Below, in pieces: positions 6,717-14,882 of a stretch of DNA of 26,751 nt. A program made the translations under genes and the position numbers. The notes beneath the pieces were generated by a model that saw nothing but the letters and a program-made list of their open reading frames with translations, searched no databases and was not told the DNA's origin. Positions within the stretch are counted from its first letter, which is position 1; each line of letters begins with the position of its first letter. The DNA is taken from assembly GCA_009916335.1 (NCBI GenBank), contig SAAR01000009.1, positions 1 through 26,751 of the forward strand, written 5' to 3'. Source of the DNA: Erysipelotrichia bacterium (GTDB taxonomy: Bacteria; Bacillota_I; Bacilli_A; Erysipelotrichales; Erysipelotrichaceae).

Positions 6717-6725
6717 GCGTTTTCA
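6712..6725. promoter_or_regulatory. CcpA-type cre site over the PTS -35 box
   Basis: TGAAAACGCTTGCA on the minus strand fits the degenerate Gram-positive cre consensus closely (one departure). It overlaps the -35 box, a position expected to give carbon catabolite repression. A ccpA gene is not in the window. Confidence 0.65.
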
Positions 6726-6798
6726 TAAACTTTTTTTAAGTATTTTTTCAATAATCGTTCATTTAATACGATAAAAATTGAATAAAAGCCTTATTTTA

Positions 6799-6810
6799 TG
6801 GTATATACCA
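6799..6810. promoter_or_regulatory. GntR operator 2, upstream of the PTS promoter
   Basis: TGGTATATACCA is a perfect 12-bp palindrome with the same core as operator 1, about 130 bp away. That spacing would permit looping between the two sites. Confidence 0.65.
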
Positions 6811-6943
6811 CATATTGATATTTTTATACAATTCTGTAAATTTTCCTTCTTTTTTTATGTGTTTTATCCTTCATTAACTCATGATTTCTTATCTTTTTAC
6901 TTTCCACTATCACTATTATGGATATGATAAAGTGCTTAGCCTA
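6811..6943. other. AT-rich gap with no gene
   Basis: This belongs to a stretch of about 350 bases (6646-6995) without a gene. Apart from the promoter, operators and cre described above and the gpmI terminator below, I see no conserved ORF, repeat or RNA structure here. Confidence 0.5.
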
Positions 6944-6974
6944 TGAAAAAAACGACCTGTTTTTACAGATCGTC
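6944..6974 (-). terminator. Intrinsic terminator of gpmI
   Basis: ACGACCTG (6952-6959) pairs with CAGATCGT (6966-6973), with one G-T wobble and a 6-base loop. A run of seven T follows on the minus strand. Confidence 0.8.
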
Positions 6975-6995
6975 TTTGTTTCTATTTTACTACAA

Positions 6996-8567
6996 TTATT
7001 TAATAATCGCTGGTAACCAATGTTCATCAGCTTCTACACCTAATAATTTAGCAACTGTTGCAGCAACGTTTGCTAAACCGAAGTCGCCTTCTGCCATTTC
7101 TACATCAGCACCATAAATAATGAATGGCACTTTATTCAATGTATGAGATGTTTTTGCTTTTAATGGTTTTCCTTCTTTTGGCTTATCGTACATTTCATCA
7201 GCATTACCATGATCAGCAGTAACAATTAAAATACCATTTACTTTTTTCACTGCTTCCAACACACGTTTTAATTCTAAGTCTACTGATTCTACCCCAATAA
7301 TTGTTGCTTGATAGCTTCCTGTATGACCTACCATATCTCCATTTGGATAGTTTGTTCTTAAGAAATCGTATTTTCCTGATTCAATTGCTTCAATTAATTG
7401 ATCTGTAATTTCTGCAGCTTTCATCCAAGGACGTTGTTCAAAAGGAATCACATCACTAGGAACTTCCACAAACGTTTCCATCTTATCATCAAATTTTTCA
7501 CTTCTATTACCGTTCCAGAAATAAGTTACATGCCCAAATTTCTGTGTTTCTGAAATAGCATATTGACTGATTCCAGCTTTTACTAAGTGTTCTGATAAAG
7601 TATATTTAATCTTAGGTGGGAAAGTTAAGAACTTCTTAGGAATTTCTAAGTCTGCATCATATTGCAACATACCTGCAAACATAACATCAGGTGTTCTAAC
7701 ACGATCAAACTTATCAAAAGATGCACCTTCATCAAATGCTTTACAGATTTCTTGTGCTCTATCTCCTCTAAAGTTGAATAAAATCACACTATCCCCATCG
7801 TTAATAGTACCTACTGGTGTTCCCTCTTTCGCAATTACAAAAGCTGGTAAATCTTGATCTACAACGCCTGTTTCATTACGGAATGTTTCAATTGCTTCTT
7901 TGGCACTAGCAAATTGTCTACCTTCTCCTAGAACATGTGTTTTCCAACCTTCTTCAACCATTCCCCAGTTTGCTTCATAACGATCCATTGTAATTTTCAT
8001 ACGTCCACCACCACTCGCAATGCAAGCGTGGAAATTTCCATCATTAATTTCAGCTAATTTAGATTCTAATGCATCAACATATGTTAATGCACTTGTTTCA
8101 GGTACATCACGTCCATCTAACAAGATATGTACTCTTGCTTCTTTCACACCATCTGCTTTTGCTTGATCTAATAATGCGAATAAATGGTTGATATGTGAAT
8201 GCACATTTCCATCAGATAATAATCCAATAAAGGGCATAACTCCTTTATCTTTACAGTTAGCAACTAATTCTTTCCAAGTTGCATTGGCAAACATTTCTTT
8301 TGTTTCAATAGATTCATTGACAAGTTTTGCTCCTTGTGCATAAATCTGTCCACAACCTAATGCGTTATGTCCAACTTCACTATTTCCCATATCGCCATCA
8401 CTTGGTAAACCGACAGCTAATCCATGTGCTTTAATTGCTGTATTAGGACACGTTTCTTTTAATTCATCTAATGTAGGAGTGTATGCATTGTAAACAGCAT
8501 CACCTAAGTGATTTTCACTGATTCCAACACCATCCATTACTACTAATACTACTGGTTTTTTACTCAT
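6996..8567 (-). CDS. gpmI: 2,3-bisphosphoglycerate-independent phosphoglycerate mutase
   Basis: This 523-residue cytoplasmic enzyme interconverts 3- and 2-phosphoglycerate in glycolysis and gluconeogenesis. It uses two Mn2+ ions and a phosphoserine intermediate. It starts at ATG 8567 behind CAGGAGGAA. The alkaline-phosphatase-fold motifs are present: VVMDGVG with Asp12, GNSEVGHNALG with the catalytic Ser63, then the inserted transferase domain (HILLDGRDVPETSA, ASGGGRMKITMDRYE), and TADHGNADEM near the C-terminus with the second metal site. The length is slightly above the usual 510. It is a single-gene unit ended by its own terminator and is usually expressed as a housekeeping gene. Confidence 0.97.
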   Translation of the reverse strand: MSKKPVVLVVMDGVGISENHLGDAVYNAYTPTLDELKETCPNTAIKAHGLAVGLPSDGDMGNSEVGHNALGCGQIYAQGAKLVNESIETKEMFANATWKELVANCKDKGVMPFIGLLSDGNVHSHINHLFALLDQAKADGVKEARVHILLDGRDVPETSALTYVDALESKLAEINDGNFHACIASGGGRMKITMDRYEANWGMVEEGWKTHVLGEGRQFASAKEAIETFRNETGVVDQDLPAFVIAKEGTPVGTINDGDSVILFNFRGDRAQEICKAFDEGASFDKFDRVRTPDVMFAGMLQYDADLEIPKKFLTFPPKIKYTLSEHLVKAGISQYAISETQKFGHVTYFWNGNRSEKFDDKMETFVEVPSDVIPFEQRPWMKAAEITDQLIEAIESGKYDFLRTNYPNGDMVGHTGSYQATIIGVESVDLELKRVLEAVKKVNGILIVTADHGNADEMYDKPKEGKPLKAKTSHTLNKVPFIIYGADVEMAEGDFGLANVAATVAKLLGVEADEHWLPAIIK

Positions 8568-8682
8568 ATTAATTCCTCCTGATTATTCTTATATAATATA
8601 CCACAAATCTAGCTTATTCGCATCGGTTTTACTACTTTTTTTCACTTACAAAGTATTCGTTTCTTATCCCTTTATCCTTTGA

Positions 8683-8997
8683 TTAAAAAAGACATAACAA
8701 TAAATTAACAAGATAAGCACTGACACATGCCCATATCGCTACTTGTAACAAACTTTTTTCACGATAAGCAAAATAGAATGCAACCATACAACCAATGACA
8801 CTAGATGTAACATTGCCTGTGGCAGTGAAAATAGCAGGGAATGTCATTGCCCCAAGCACTGCATAAGGCACATAAAAAAGAAATGATTTCACATAGATAC
8901 TTTTAATTTCTTTTTGAAATAAAGTAATCGGTAACATTCTAATAAGATAGGTAACCCCTGCCATTATTAACATATATAGTAAATATTTATTCATCAT
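8683..8997 (-). CDS. azlD: AzlD-type small subunit of a branched-chain amino acid exporter
   Basis: This 104-residue membrane protein has about four hydrophobic segments and the AzlD pattern: YLIRMLPITLF early, then FLFYVPYAVLGAMTFPAIF in the middle. It works with AzlC, the larger partner encoded immediately upstream, to export branched-chain amino acids or their analogues such as azaleucine. The two genes overlap by 11 bases, implying coupled translation. The length is typical. Nothing unusual is visible. The substrate is inferred from the family, since no regulator of the Lrp/AzlB type is in the window. Confidence 0.85.
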   Translation of the reverse strand: MMNKYLLYMLIMAGVTYLIRMLPITLFQKEIKSIYVKSFLFYVPYAVLGAMTFPAIFTATGNVTSSVIGCMVAFYFAYREKSLLQVAIWACVSAYLVNLLLCLF

Positions 8998-9703
8998 ATG
9001 CCTCCTTTACAGGATATAAGTATGCCATTAATCCTGCTGAAATAATGGTGCATATAATAACACTAAAACCACTGCCGATAGGAAGATAGCAACTTATTAA
9101 TGCAAAACTACAACTTAATACAGCTGCAAGCATGACACATTTTTTAATACTCGATAATTTTTTAGCAGGTGGAATAATGATTGCTAAAAACATACCATAA
9201 ATGGCAATCTGCAAAGCATTCCTTAATATCTCTGGTAAAAGCTCACTCGCTTTTCCCCCAAGAAAAGTTCCTAGTGTCCAAGCGATAATCGGTGTTATTG
9301 ATAATGCAAAATAATAATGTTTTCCTATTTTCCCTTTCTTGTTACTTGCTAAAGCGAAGATTTCATCGGTAATGGAAAAAGCCATGAAAGCACGATCTTT
9401 ACTGCTTAAATGAGGATCAATCTTTTGTGATAAGGATAATGACATCAGTGCATAACGAAGATTAATGATGAACTGTGTTAATGCCATTTCAATATATGCT
9501 CCATTTACAAGCAATAAAGGTAATCCAGCGAACTGTCCTGCACTTGTTAAATTCGTTAGTGAAATAATAACAGCAACTTCTAACGGTATACCCATAGATA
9601 TTGCCATCATACCAAATGTAAAAGATACAGATAAATAACCTAATGCAATAGGGATTCCATCTTTTATTCCTTCTCTAATACTGTTTTCTACATATTCTTT
9701 CAT
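8987..9703 (-). CDS. azlC: AzlC-type branched-chain amino acid permease subunit
   Basis: This 238-residue polytopic membrane protein starts at ATG 9703 behind a GGGGG-type ribosome site; the 26-codon extension upstream of it has no homologous look. It begins with REGIKDGIPIALGYLSVSFTFGMMA and contains TNLTSAGQFAGLPLL and QFIINLRYALMSLSLSQ, the core signature of the AzlC/YgaZ family. It forms the transporter with AzlD, whose gene overlaps its end. A promoter with TATAAT lies just upstream. The usual role is export of valine, leucine and isoleucine. Confidence 0.9.
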   Translation of the reverse strand: MKEYVENSIREGIKDGIPIALGYLSVSFTFGMMAISMGIPLEVAVIISLTNLTSAGQFAGLPLLLVNGAYIEMALTQFIINLRYALMSLSLSQKIDPHLSSKDRAFMAFSITDEIFALASNKKGKIGKHYYFALSITPIIAWTLGTFLGGKASELLPEILRNALQIAIYGMFLAIIIPPAKKLSSIKKCVMLAAVLSCSFALISCYLPIGSGFSVIICTIISAGLMAYLYPVKEAYDE

Positions 9704-9725
9704 ACAAAACCCCCAACTAGCGTTA

Positions 9726-9755
9726 ATTATACAATACTTATTGAAGCAAAAACAA
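9726..9755 (-). promoter_or_regulatory. azlCD promoter
   Basis: TTGTTT (9755-9750) and TATAAT (9731-9726) are separated by 18 bp on the minus strand. The -35 box follows directly on the terminator of the preceding operon. Confidence 0.55.
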
Positions 9756-9760
9756 TCAAA

Positions 9761-9788
9761 AAGATAAGCAATCAAAATCACTTATCTT
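9761..9788 (-). terminator. Intrinsic terminator of the PepSY/two-component operon
   Basis: AAGATAAG (9761-9768) pairs perfectly with CTTATCTT (9781-9788) around a 12-base loop, with T-rich sequence following on the minus strand. Confidence 0.75.
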
Positions 9789-9814
9789 CTTTGTTACCTA
9801 TTATTTATTTTAAA

Positions 9815-10324
9815 TTAATCATCTATATCTTGATCAAATTTTAAAATTTCCCCACTATTCGCATCAACATCTACATCATATTCTGTATTGCCGTTTTTAA
9901 TTTGTACATCATACTTTAATATACCATCATCACTTTCTAATTCACACTTTACTAATGTACCACTACCAACACGATCCATTGCTATCTGTTGTGCTTGTTC
10001 TTGTGTAATGGTTGCAGCAGTGTTTGTATTTGTATTTGTGTTTGTATCACTATTACTTGCTCCTACATAATCATCATCTTTTTCTTGTTTTAAAATGTTT
10101 CCACTATTCGCATCAACTTCAATTTCATAGCGTTCTTTTTCACCTGTAATAATAAATTCATAGTAGCTGACTCCATCATCTTTCTCTTCTCTTGCTTGTG
10201 TCACTTTTCCATCAAATGCCTCTAATGCTATTTTTTGTGCTTCTTCTAAACTAAGTGCATTTTTACTACTACCACACCCTACTAACATAATACTAACTAA
10301 TAATAAACCTAATAACTTTTTCAT
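9815..10324 (-). CDS. Lipoprotein with two PepSY domains
   Basis: This 169-residue secreted lipoprotein has a signal peptide of about 16 residues ending in a lipobox (MLVGC, Cys17). Two PepSY repeats follow, about residues 24-85 (ALSLEEAQKIALEAF to VDANSGNILK) and 103-165 (TITQEQAQQIAMDRV to VDANSGEILK). They are joined by a low-complexity Asn-Thr linker (TNTNTNTNT) encoded by a hexanucleotide-like repeat at about 10020-10047. It would be anchored on the outer face of the membrane. Its start overlaps the kinase gene stop (ATGA). PepSY domains are thought to act as protease inhibitors or envelope sensors, so a sensor or feedback role toward the kinase is likely but not proven. Confidence 0.85.
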   Translation of the reverse strand: MKKLLGLLLVSIMLVGCGSSKNALSLEEAQKIALEAFDGKVTQAREEKDDGVSYYEFIITGEKERYEIEVDANSGNILKQEKDDDYVGASNSDTNTNTNTNTAATITQEQAQQIAMDRVGSGTLVKCELESDDGILKYDVQIKNGNTEYDVDVDANSGEILKFDQDIDD

Positions 10325-11382
10325 TTTACGTCCTCCTGTTTTAATATAATACTAAATTTTGTATACTCATTTACTTTGCTTTCTACTTCTATTGTATAAT
10401 CATAATAAGTACAAATTCGTTTTGCAATTGCTAAACCTAAACCAAAGCTATCTTGATTCGCATTACGCGATTCATCTATTTTATAGAAACGATCAAAGAT
10501 ATAAGGAAGTTTATCTTCTTTAATGCCAATTCCATAATCTAATACCGTAAGTTGATGATTATGATAGCGTACTTCTATTTCTTTGCGTGTTGTTTTTGCA
10601 TACTTAATCGCATTGTCGATTAAAATGATTAACAATTGTTTTAGATGTTCTTCTTTCATCAATACAAGGACATCTTCTACCTCTACTTGTAGTATGAAAT
10701 CTTCATGTAGTTTTTGAAAATCACTCACTACTTCATCTACCACTTTTTTTATACTCGTATGTATGGTTTTATCCACATCAATTTCTCTTGTTAAATGCAA
10801 CAATTCATGACAAAGAGAAATTAAACGATCCACTTCTTTCGCACTAACACATAAAGCAGATGATAATACTTCTGGATCTTCTTTCCCCCATCTTTGTAGC
10901 ATATCTAAATTCCCTTTTACAATCGCTAGTGGTGTTTTTAGTTCATGCGATGCATCTGAAACAAATTGATTTTGTTGTTGCAAAGAACGATCTAGCTGGG
11001 CTAATAAATCATTAAATTCATTTCCTAATTGAGCCAGTTCATCATTTCCTTCTACTTGTAATGCGTGTTTACTTCCTTCTTTTTTCATCACCTGTATATT
11101 TTTAATAAAGCCTCTTACTCCTTTTAAGTAACGTGAGCTAATGGCAATTCCACATAGCAAGCTAGCAATAAATGCAGCTAACAAAAGCAACACTACCAGT
11201 GTGATAACAATACTTGCTATTGGTGTCATCACATCTTCATCCATTGCATAAATACGACCTAAAATTAATAGATAATAGATCATATAAAGCAATAATATCG
11301 AAGTGATGATGAGGGTGAAGGCAATCATCATAAAAGAGGTAGAAAAGATTAATTGAAAACGAAAGGAATGTCTTTTTTTCAT
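10321..11382 (-). CDS. Membrane sensor histidine kinase (OmpR-partner type)
   Basis: This 353-residue kinase has two membrane helices (about 10-42 and 52-80) with only about ten residues outside, so no extracellular sensor domain is present. HAMP (about 80-135) follows, then HisKA with His146 in FVSDASHELKTPLA. The ATPase domain has DNAIKYAK (N box), DYGIGI (G1), FDRFYK (F) and GLGLAIAK (G2). All catalytic boxes are intact. It pairs with the response regulator encoded upstream, with ATGA start-stop overlaps on both sides. The missing sensor domain suggests that signal comes through the membrane or through the flanking PepSY proteins. Confidence 0.93.
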   Translation of the reverse strand: MKKRHSFRFQLIFSTSFMMIAFTLIITSILLLYMIYYLLILGRIYAMDEDVMTPIASIVITLVVLLLLAAFIASLLCGIAISSRYLKGVRGFIKNIQVMKKEGSKHALQVEGNDELAQLGNEFNDLLAQLDRSLQQQNQFVSDASHELKTPLAIVKGNLDMLQRWGKEDPEVLSSALCVSAKEVDRLISLCHELLHLTREIDVDKTIHTSIKKVVDEVVSDFQKLHEDFILQVEVEDVLVLMKEEHLKQLLIILIDNAIKYAKTTRKEIEVRYHNHQLTVLDYGIGIKEDKLPYIFDRFYKIDESRNANQDSFGLGLAIAKRICTYYDYTIEVESKVNEYTKFSIILKQEDVK

Positions 11383-12032
11383 TTTAATGCATAGCCTACT
11401 CCACGTATTGTTTCAATCTGAATGCCTTTCATTTTATTTCGCAAATAGCGTATGTATACTTCCACTACATTTGTATATACATCACTTTCACTTCCCCATA
11501 CCTCATCTAAGATTTGATCACGACTAATAACTTTCCCTCCATTTTTCACAAGCAATAACAATAAATCATATTCCTTCACACTTAATGCAATCTCTTCATT
11601 TAAAAAGAACGCTTTGTGTCCTTGTACATCTATCATGACATCTCCATAATGATATTGTAAACCATCTTTACGAAAGTTCGTACGTCGCAATAACGCAGTA
11701 ATTCTTGCTAATAATTCCTCCATTGCAAAAGGTTTTGCTAAATAATCATCACTTCCTGCTTGTAAACCATTTACTTTATCCATCACTTGATCTCTAGCCG
11801 TTAACATAATGATTGGTGTTTGCTTTTGCTCACGCAACCTTCTACACACTTCCACTCCGTTCATTCGTGGCAACATTAGATCTAACAATATTAAATCGTA
11901 ATCAACCTCGATTGCCTTATGAAACCCACTTTCTCCATCATATGCTTGATCGCATTCATATCCAGCGTGGGTTAGTTCTAATTTTAATAAAGCGGACATA
12001 TTTTGTTCATCTTCCACAATTAATATTCGCAT
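11379..12032 (-). CDS. OmpR/PhoB-family response regulator
   Basis: This 217-residue transcription factor has a receiver domain (1-115) in which the acidic pocket VEDE and the phosphoacceptor Asp51 (LILLDLMLP) are present, with the switch residues in MLTARD and LAKPF. The C-terminal winged helix (about 125-217) has SVKEYDLLLLLVKNGGKVISRDQIL and ends VVEVYIRYLRNKM-x-IRGVGY. It should be phosphorylated by the kinase encoded next, whose start overlaps its stop. Targets are unknown. Autoregulation of the four-gene operon would be typical. Confidence 0.95.
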   Translation of the reverse strand: MRILIVEDEQNMSALLKLELTHAGYECDQAYDGESGFHKAIEVDYDLILLDLMLPRMNGVEVCRRLREQKQTPIIMLTARDQVMDKVNGLQAGSDDYLAKPFAMEELLARITALLRRTNFRKDGLQYHYGDVMIDVQGHKAFFLNEEIALSVKEYDLLLLLVKNGGKVISRDQILDEVWGSESDVYTNVVEVYIRYLRNKMKGIQIETIRGVGYALK

Positions 12033-12041
12033 ACACCCTCC

Positions 12042-12341
12042 CTATTCATATTCGTAGCTAATGACTTTACCATCTTTAGCCGCAATCACAACATGAATGA
12101 TTTCCTGTTGTTGATTCATAATCGACAACTCATAAAATATTTGTAAATTTTCATATTCGATCATCGAGGAAGTAATCTTACCTGGAAATTGATTTAAAGC
12201 GATGACATGTGCTTCACTTTTTGAATAATGAATATTATTTAAGATACTTTGCAAAATATACACACCACATAATATTAAAGCGATAAACACGATCACACTA
12301 CACACAATCATTCTTTTTTTATACTTTAACAGTTGCTCCAT
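12042..12341 (-). CDS. Membrane-anchored PepSY protein, first gene of the two-component operon
   Basis: This 99-residue protein starts at ATG 12341 behind AGGAGGAAG. It has a single membrane helix (about 12-32, VCSVIVFIALILCGVYILQ) with basic residues before it. That predicts an outside C-terminal domain of about 60 residues with the PepSY pattern (SKSEAHVIALNQFPGKITS, ending AAKDGKVISYEYE). It lies 9 bases upstream of the response regulator gene, so it belongs to the operon. A second PepSY protein ends the same operon. It probably modulates the kinase, whose own outside loop is minimal. Confidence 0.75.
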   Translation of the reverse strand: MEQLLKYKKRMIVCSVIVFIALILCGVYILQSILNNIHYSKSEAHVIALNQFPGKITSSMIEYENLQIFYELSIMNQQQEIIHVVIAAKDGKVISYEYE

Positions 12342-12438
12342 CTTCTTCCTCCTATCTATAGTTTACTCTAATTTTACACCAATTATATGATAAACAAATA
12401 AAAATCACATGAGAAATTTCTCATAATCCTAATGAAAA

Positions 12439-12458
12439 GAGTGGAAATCACTCCACTC
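12439..12458 (-). terminator. Terminator of the class B PBP gene
   Basis: GAGTGGA (12439-12445) pairs perfectly with TCCACTC (12452-12458) around a 6-base loop. TTTTCATT follows on the minus strand. Confidence 0.75.
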
Positions 12459-12468
12459 CTTACTTTAT

Positions 12469-14448
12469 TTATTGTATTTTTGTGAAAATATCTTGAATCA
12501 TCGGTATTACATAAACACTACCATTCTTTGCTTTTGCATTTTCAACCATAACACTTACAAGCATGGAACGTGTTCCTTCTTCTCTAAACGCAACCATCCA
12601 ACCAAGTTGTTCTTCTCCCACTTCTGCTGTTCCTGTTTTTCCACCAATATTTTGATTAAGTACAGGGGCAACATGTTGAGCAGTAGCGATTAAATCATTT
12701 TTCATTATTTCTGCATGCTCTTTTGTTATCACTTCTTTTTTATAATAAGACACCTTCCCTTCCTCATATAAAAGGGTTGGTTGCAACATATTTCCTTCAT
12801 TAAGGAAAGTAGAATACATTGCTGTTAAATGCAATGGATTCACTTGTAATTGTCCTTGTCCAAAACCTGTCGTTGCTAATGTAACATCATCACTCAACTT
12901 TTTACCATAAGTAGATTTTGCTAAATGGAAATCAAATGGTAATGTTTCATTAAAGCCAAACGTATCTAGTCCCTCTTCATACTCTTTACTACCAATTTGT
13001 GTCGCTAATTTTGCAAAGTAAATATTATCAGAATACTTTAACGCATTCACTAGTGTACTAGGTTCACTATATTGTGTTTGTGTTGGAATAAAGTATTCCC
13101 CCCAGCTATCATCTAATTGCCATAACCAGTTTTCCGCTTTTCCTAAATCAGTATCATTGCTTATTTGTCCTGTTTCTAAACCGATGGCACCTGTAATTGC
13201 TTTAAATGTGGAACCTGGTGTAAATACATTGGCAAAACGACTTTGTAAAGGATTTAACTCGTTACTTGTAATTTCTTCCCATCTAGCACTTGTAATTCCA
13301 TACGCTAATTCATTAGGATTATAAGATGGTGTACTTACCAATGCTAACACTTCTCCTGTATGTGGATCCATGGCTGTTGCACAACCTGCATCATTCACTA
13401 ATTCATCATACAATGTACTTTGCACATTAATATCAATCGTTAATTTAACATTTTCCCCATCTTTTTTATCTTTTTTCGCAACGGTTGTGATTGTACTACG
13501 ATTTTTATCTAAGATAACAATCGCATATCCATCACTCGCTCTTAATTTTTCTTCGTATACTTTCTCTGCTCCTGTTTTGCCAATTAATGAAGTTTCTGTA
13601 TATCCTTTATCTTTATACTTTTCTAATTCCTCAGCAGTGATTGATTGTACATATCCTGTTAAATGTGCACATTTTTCCCCATAAGGATAACTTCTACCTT
13701 CCTCTTTCAAAATATTGATCTGTACCCCTTCTATTGTATTCAACGCTTCAAACACACTTGTGTCATGTGCCATATTTTTAATAGGGACAAACATATCTTT
13801 TTCTACCCAAGATGCATTTAGTTTTTCTTCAATTTTTTCCACACTCAAACCAGTTAATGAAGAAAGATTTTGTAGGGTTGCCACTTCATCATTAATATAT
13901 TCAGGCACTAATCCTACCTGCATCATATCAGCTTGTGTAGCTAATACTTGTTCATTGCGATCAAGGAGCATTCCTCTTTTTCCATAATCCGTTTCTACAC
14001 TAACAAAACCATCATCTTTTAAATCAGGAAAAATCACACTAGAATCCCATTCTAATTTATATTCTCCCTCTTCTTTAGTACAATTTACACTATTCTTAAA
14101 AGAAAATTCACCAGCAATGCTATTCATTGACATCGTATAAGTAAGTTTATTTTCCTTTTCTTCAATATCTTTTATCTTAATATCACTCGCTTCTATTCCT
14201 TCATAAATGTTTTGATTTCTTGAAACAAACGCTTTTTTACTAATGTTTTCTTTTGTTTCTTTACTTAACAACTGATACATGTCCTCATACTTTTCATCTG
14301 CAAGAAGCTGTGTGTACTCTTTTATCATATCACTTGCTTTCACTTGATTTAAATGTAGCATAGCAAACACACTTGCAACAACAACAAATACAACAATACC
14401 ACCAGCTATGTAAAGTTTCTTATTTCCCCTTTGTTTAAACATTTCCAT
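12469..14448 (-). CDS. Class B penicillin-binding protein with NTF2-like domain (MecA/PBP3 type)
   Basis: This 659-residue peptidoglycan transpeptidase is anchored by one N-terminal helix (about 12-31). An NTF2-like domain (about 36-145, MIKEYTQLLADEKYEDMYQL) is followed by the PBP dimerisation domain (about 150-315). The transpeptidase domain has STFK with Ser413, SDN at 473-475 and KTG at 604-606, all intact. Domain order and length match the MecA (PBP2a), enterococcal PBP5 and B. subtilis PBP3 group, some of which have low beta-lactam affinity. Resistance cannot be inferred from sequence alone. It is a single-gene unit with a TATAAT box at 14473-14478 and a terminator. No mecI/mecR-like regulator or cassette element is nearby. 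Confidence 0.92.
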   Translation of the reverse strand: MEMFKQRGNKKLYIAGGIVVFVVVASVFAMLHLNQVKASDMIKEYTQLLADEKYEDMYQLLSKETKENISKKAFVSRNQNIYEGIEASDIKIKDIEEKENKLTYTMSMNSIAGEFSFKNSVNCTKEEGEYKLEWDSSVIFPDLKDDGFVSVETDYGKRGMLLDRNEQVLATQADMMQVGLVPEYINDEVATLQNLSSLTGLSVEKIEEKLNASWVEKDMFVPIKNMAHDTSVFEALNTIEGVQINILKEEGRSYPYGEKCAHLTGYVQSITAEELEKYKDKGYTETSLIGKTGAEKVYEEKLRASDGYAIVILDKNRSTITTVAKKDKKDGENVKLTIDINVQSTLYDELVNDAGCATAMDPHTGEVLALVSTPSYNPNELAYGITSARWEEITSNELNPLQSRFANVFTPGSTFKAITGAIGLETGQISNDTDLGKAENWLWQLDDSWGEYFIPTQTQYSEPSTLVNALKYSDNIYFAKLATQIGSKEYEEGLDTFGFNETLPFDFHLAKSTYGKKLSDDVTLATTGFGQGQLQVNPLHLTAMYSTFLNEGNMLQPTLLYEEGKVSYYKKEVITKEHAEIMKNDLIATAQHVAPVLNQNIGGKTGTAEVGEEQLGWMVAFREEGTRSMLVSVMVENAKAKNGSVYVIPMIQDIFTKIQ

Positions 14449-14528
14449 TTTATAAGACTTCCTTTCTTTATCATTATAACGAATACTTATCTAAAAGAAA
14501 ACAAAATTTAGAGGAATGCAAAAGAAAA

Positions 14529-14545
14529 GGTGTGTCTATCACACC
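14529..14545 (-). terminator. Terminator of the argS-rpoE operon
   Basis: GGTGTG (14529-14534) pairs with CACACC (14540-14545) around a 5-base loop. TTTTCTTTT follows on the minus strand. Confidence 0.75.
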
Positions 14546-14551
14546 CTTTGT

Positions 14552-14869
14552 TTACTCCTCTTCTTCTTTTCCGCCTTCTTCTGTTAGCATTTCTTCTTCA
14601 TCTTCATCATCATCTACCATAATTGCTTCTGTATCAATCACAACATCTTCAAATTTATGACGAGAACGTAAATCCCATTTATTTTCTTGTAAATGTACAA
14701 AACGATCATCTAAAGATATATCGGTATAGAACTGAGCAATCAAATCATCTGCTTGTGCTTGTGTTAATCCTTTAATTTGACTCACTTCTTCCCAAAGTTT
14801 ACTAAATACAATTTCTTTTTTCTTTTTGCTCATTAAATCATAAGCAATATCCACCATAGGTTGTCCCAT
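14552..14869 (-). CDS. rpoE: DNA-directed RNA polymerase delta subunit
   Basis: This 105-residue protein starts at ATG 14869, eight bases after AGGAGGG; a longer frame begins inside the argS coding end and lacks a ribosome site. Residues of about 1-75 form the HARE-HTH domain (MVDIAYDLM, IVFSKLWEEVSQIKGLTQAQ, FYTDISLDDRFVHLQENKWDLRS). The tail is strongly acidic (DDDEDEEE, KEEEE) and presumably disordered. Delta binds core RNA polymerase in Firmicutes, lowers non-specific DNA binding and speeds recycling. The acidic tail is shorter than in B. subtilis (173 residues). It follows argS by 13 bases. Confidence 0.93.
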   Translation of the reverse strand: MGQPMVDIAYDLMSKKKKEIVFSKLWEEVSQIKGLTQAQADDLIAQFYTDISLDDRFVHLQENKWDLRSRHKFEDVVIDTEAIMVDDDEDEEEMLTEEGGKEEEE

Positions 14870-14882
14870 ATTCAATTCCCTC

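Noticed and set aside
8590..8602. A TATACCAC half-site upstream of gpmI as another GntR operator
   Set aside because: Only half of the palindrome is present and it coincides with a -10-like AT tract.
10020..10047. The TTTGTA-like repeat in the lipoprotein gene as a phase-variable tract
   Set aside because: It is short and imperfect, its unit keeps the frame, and it only encodes an Asn-Thr linker.
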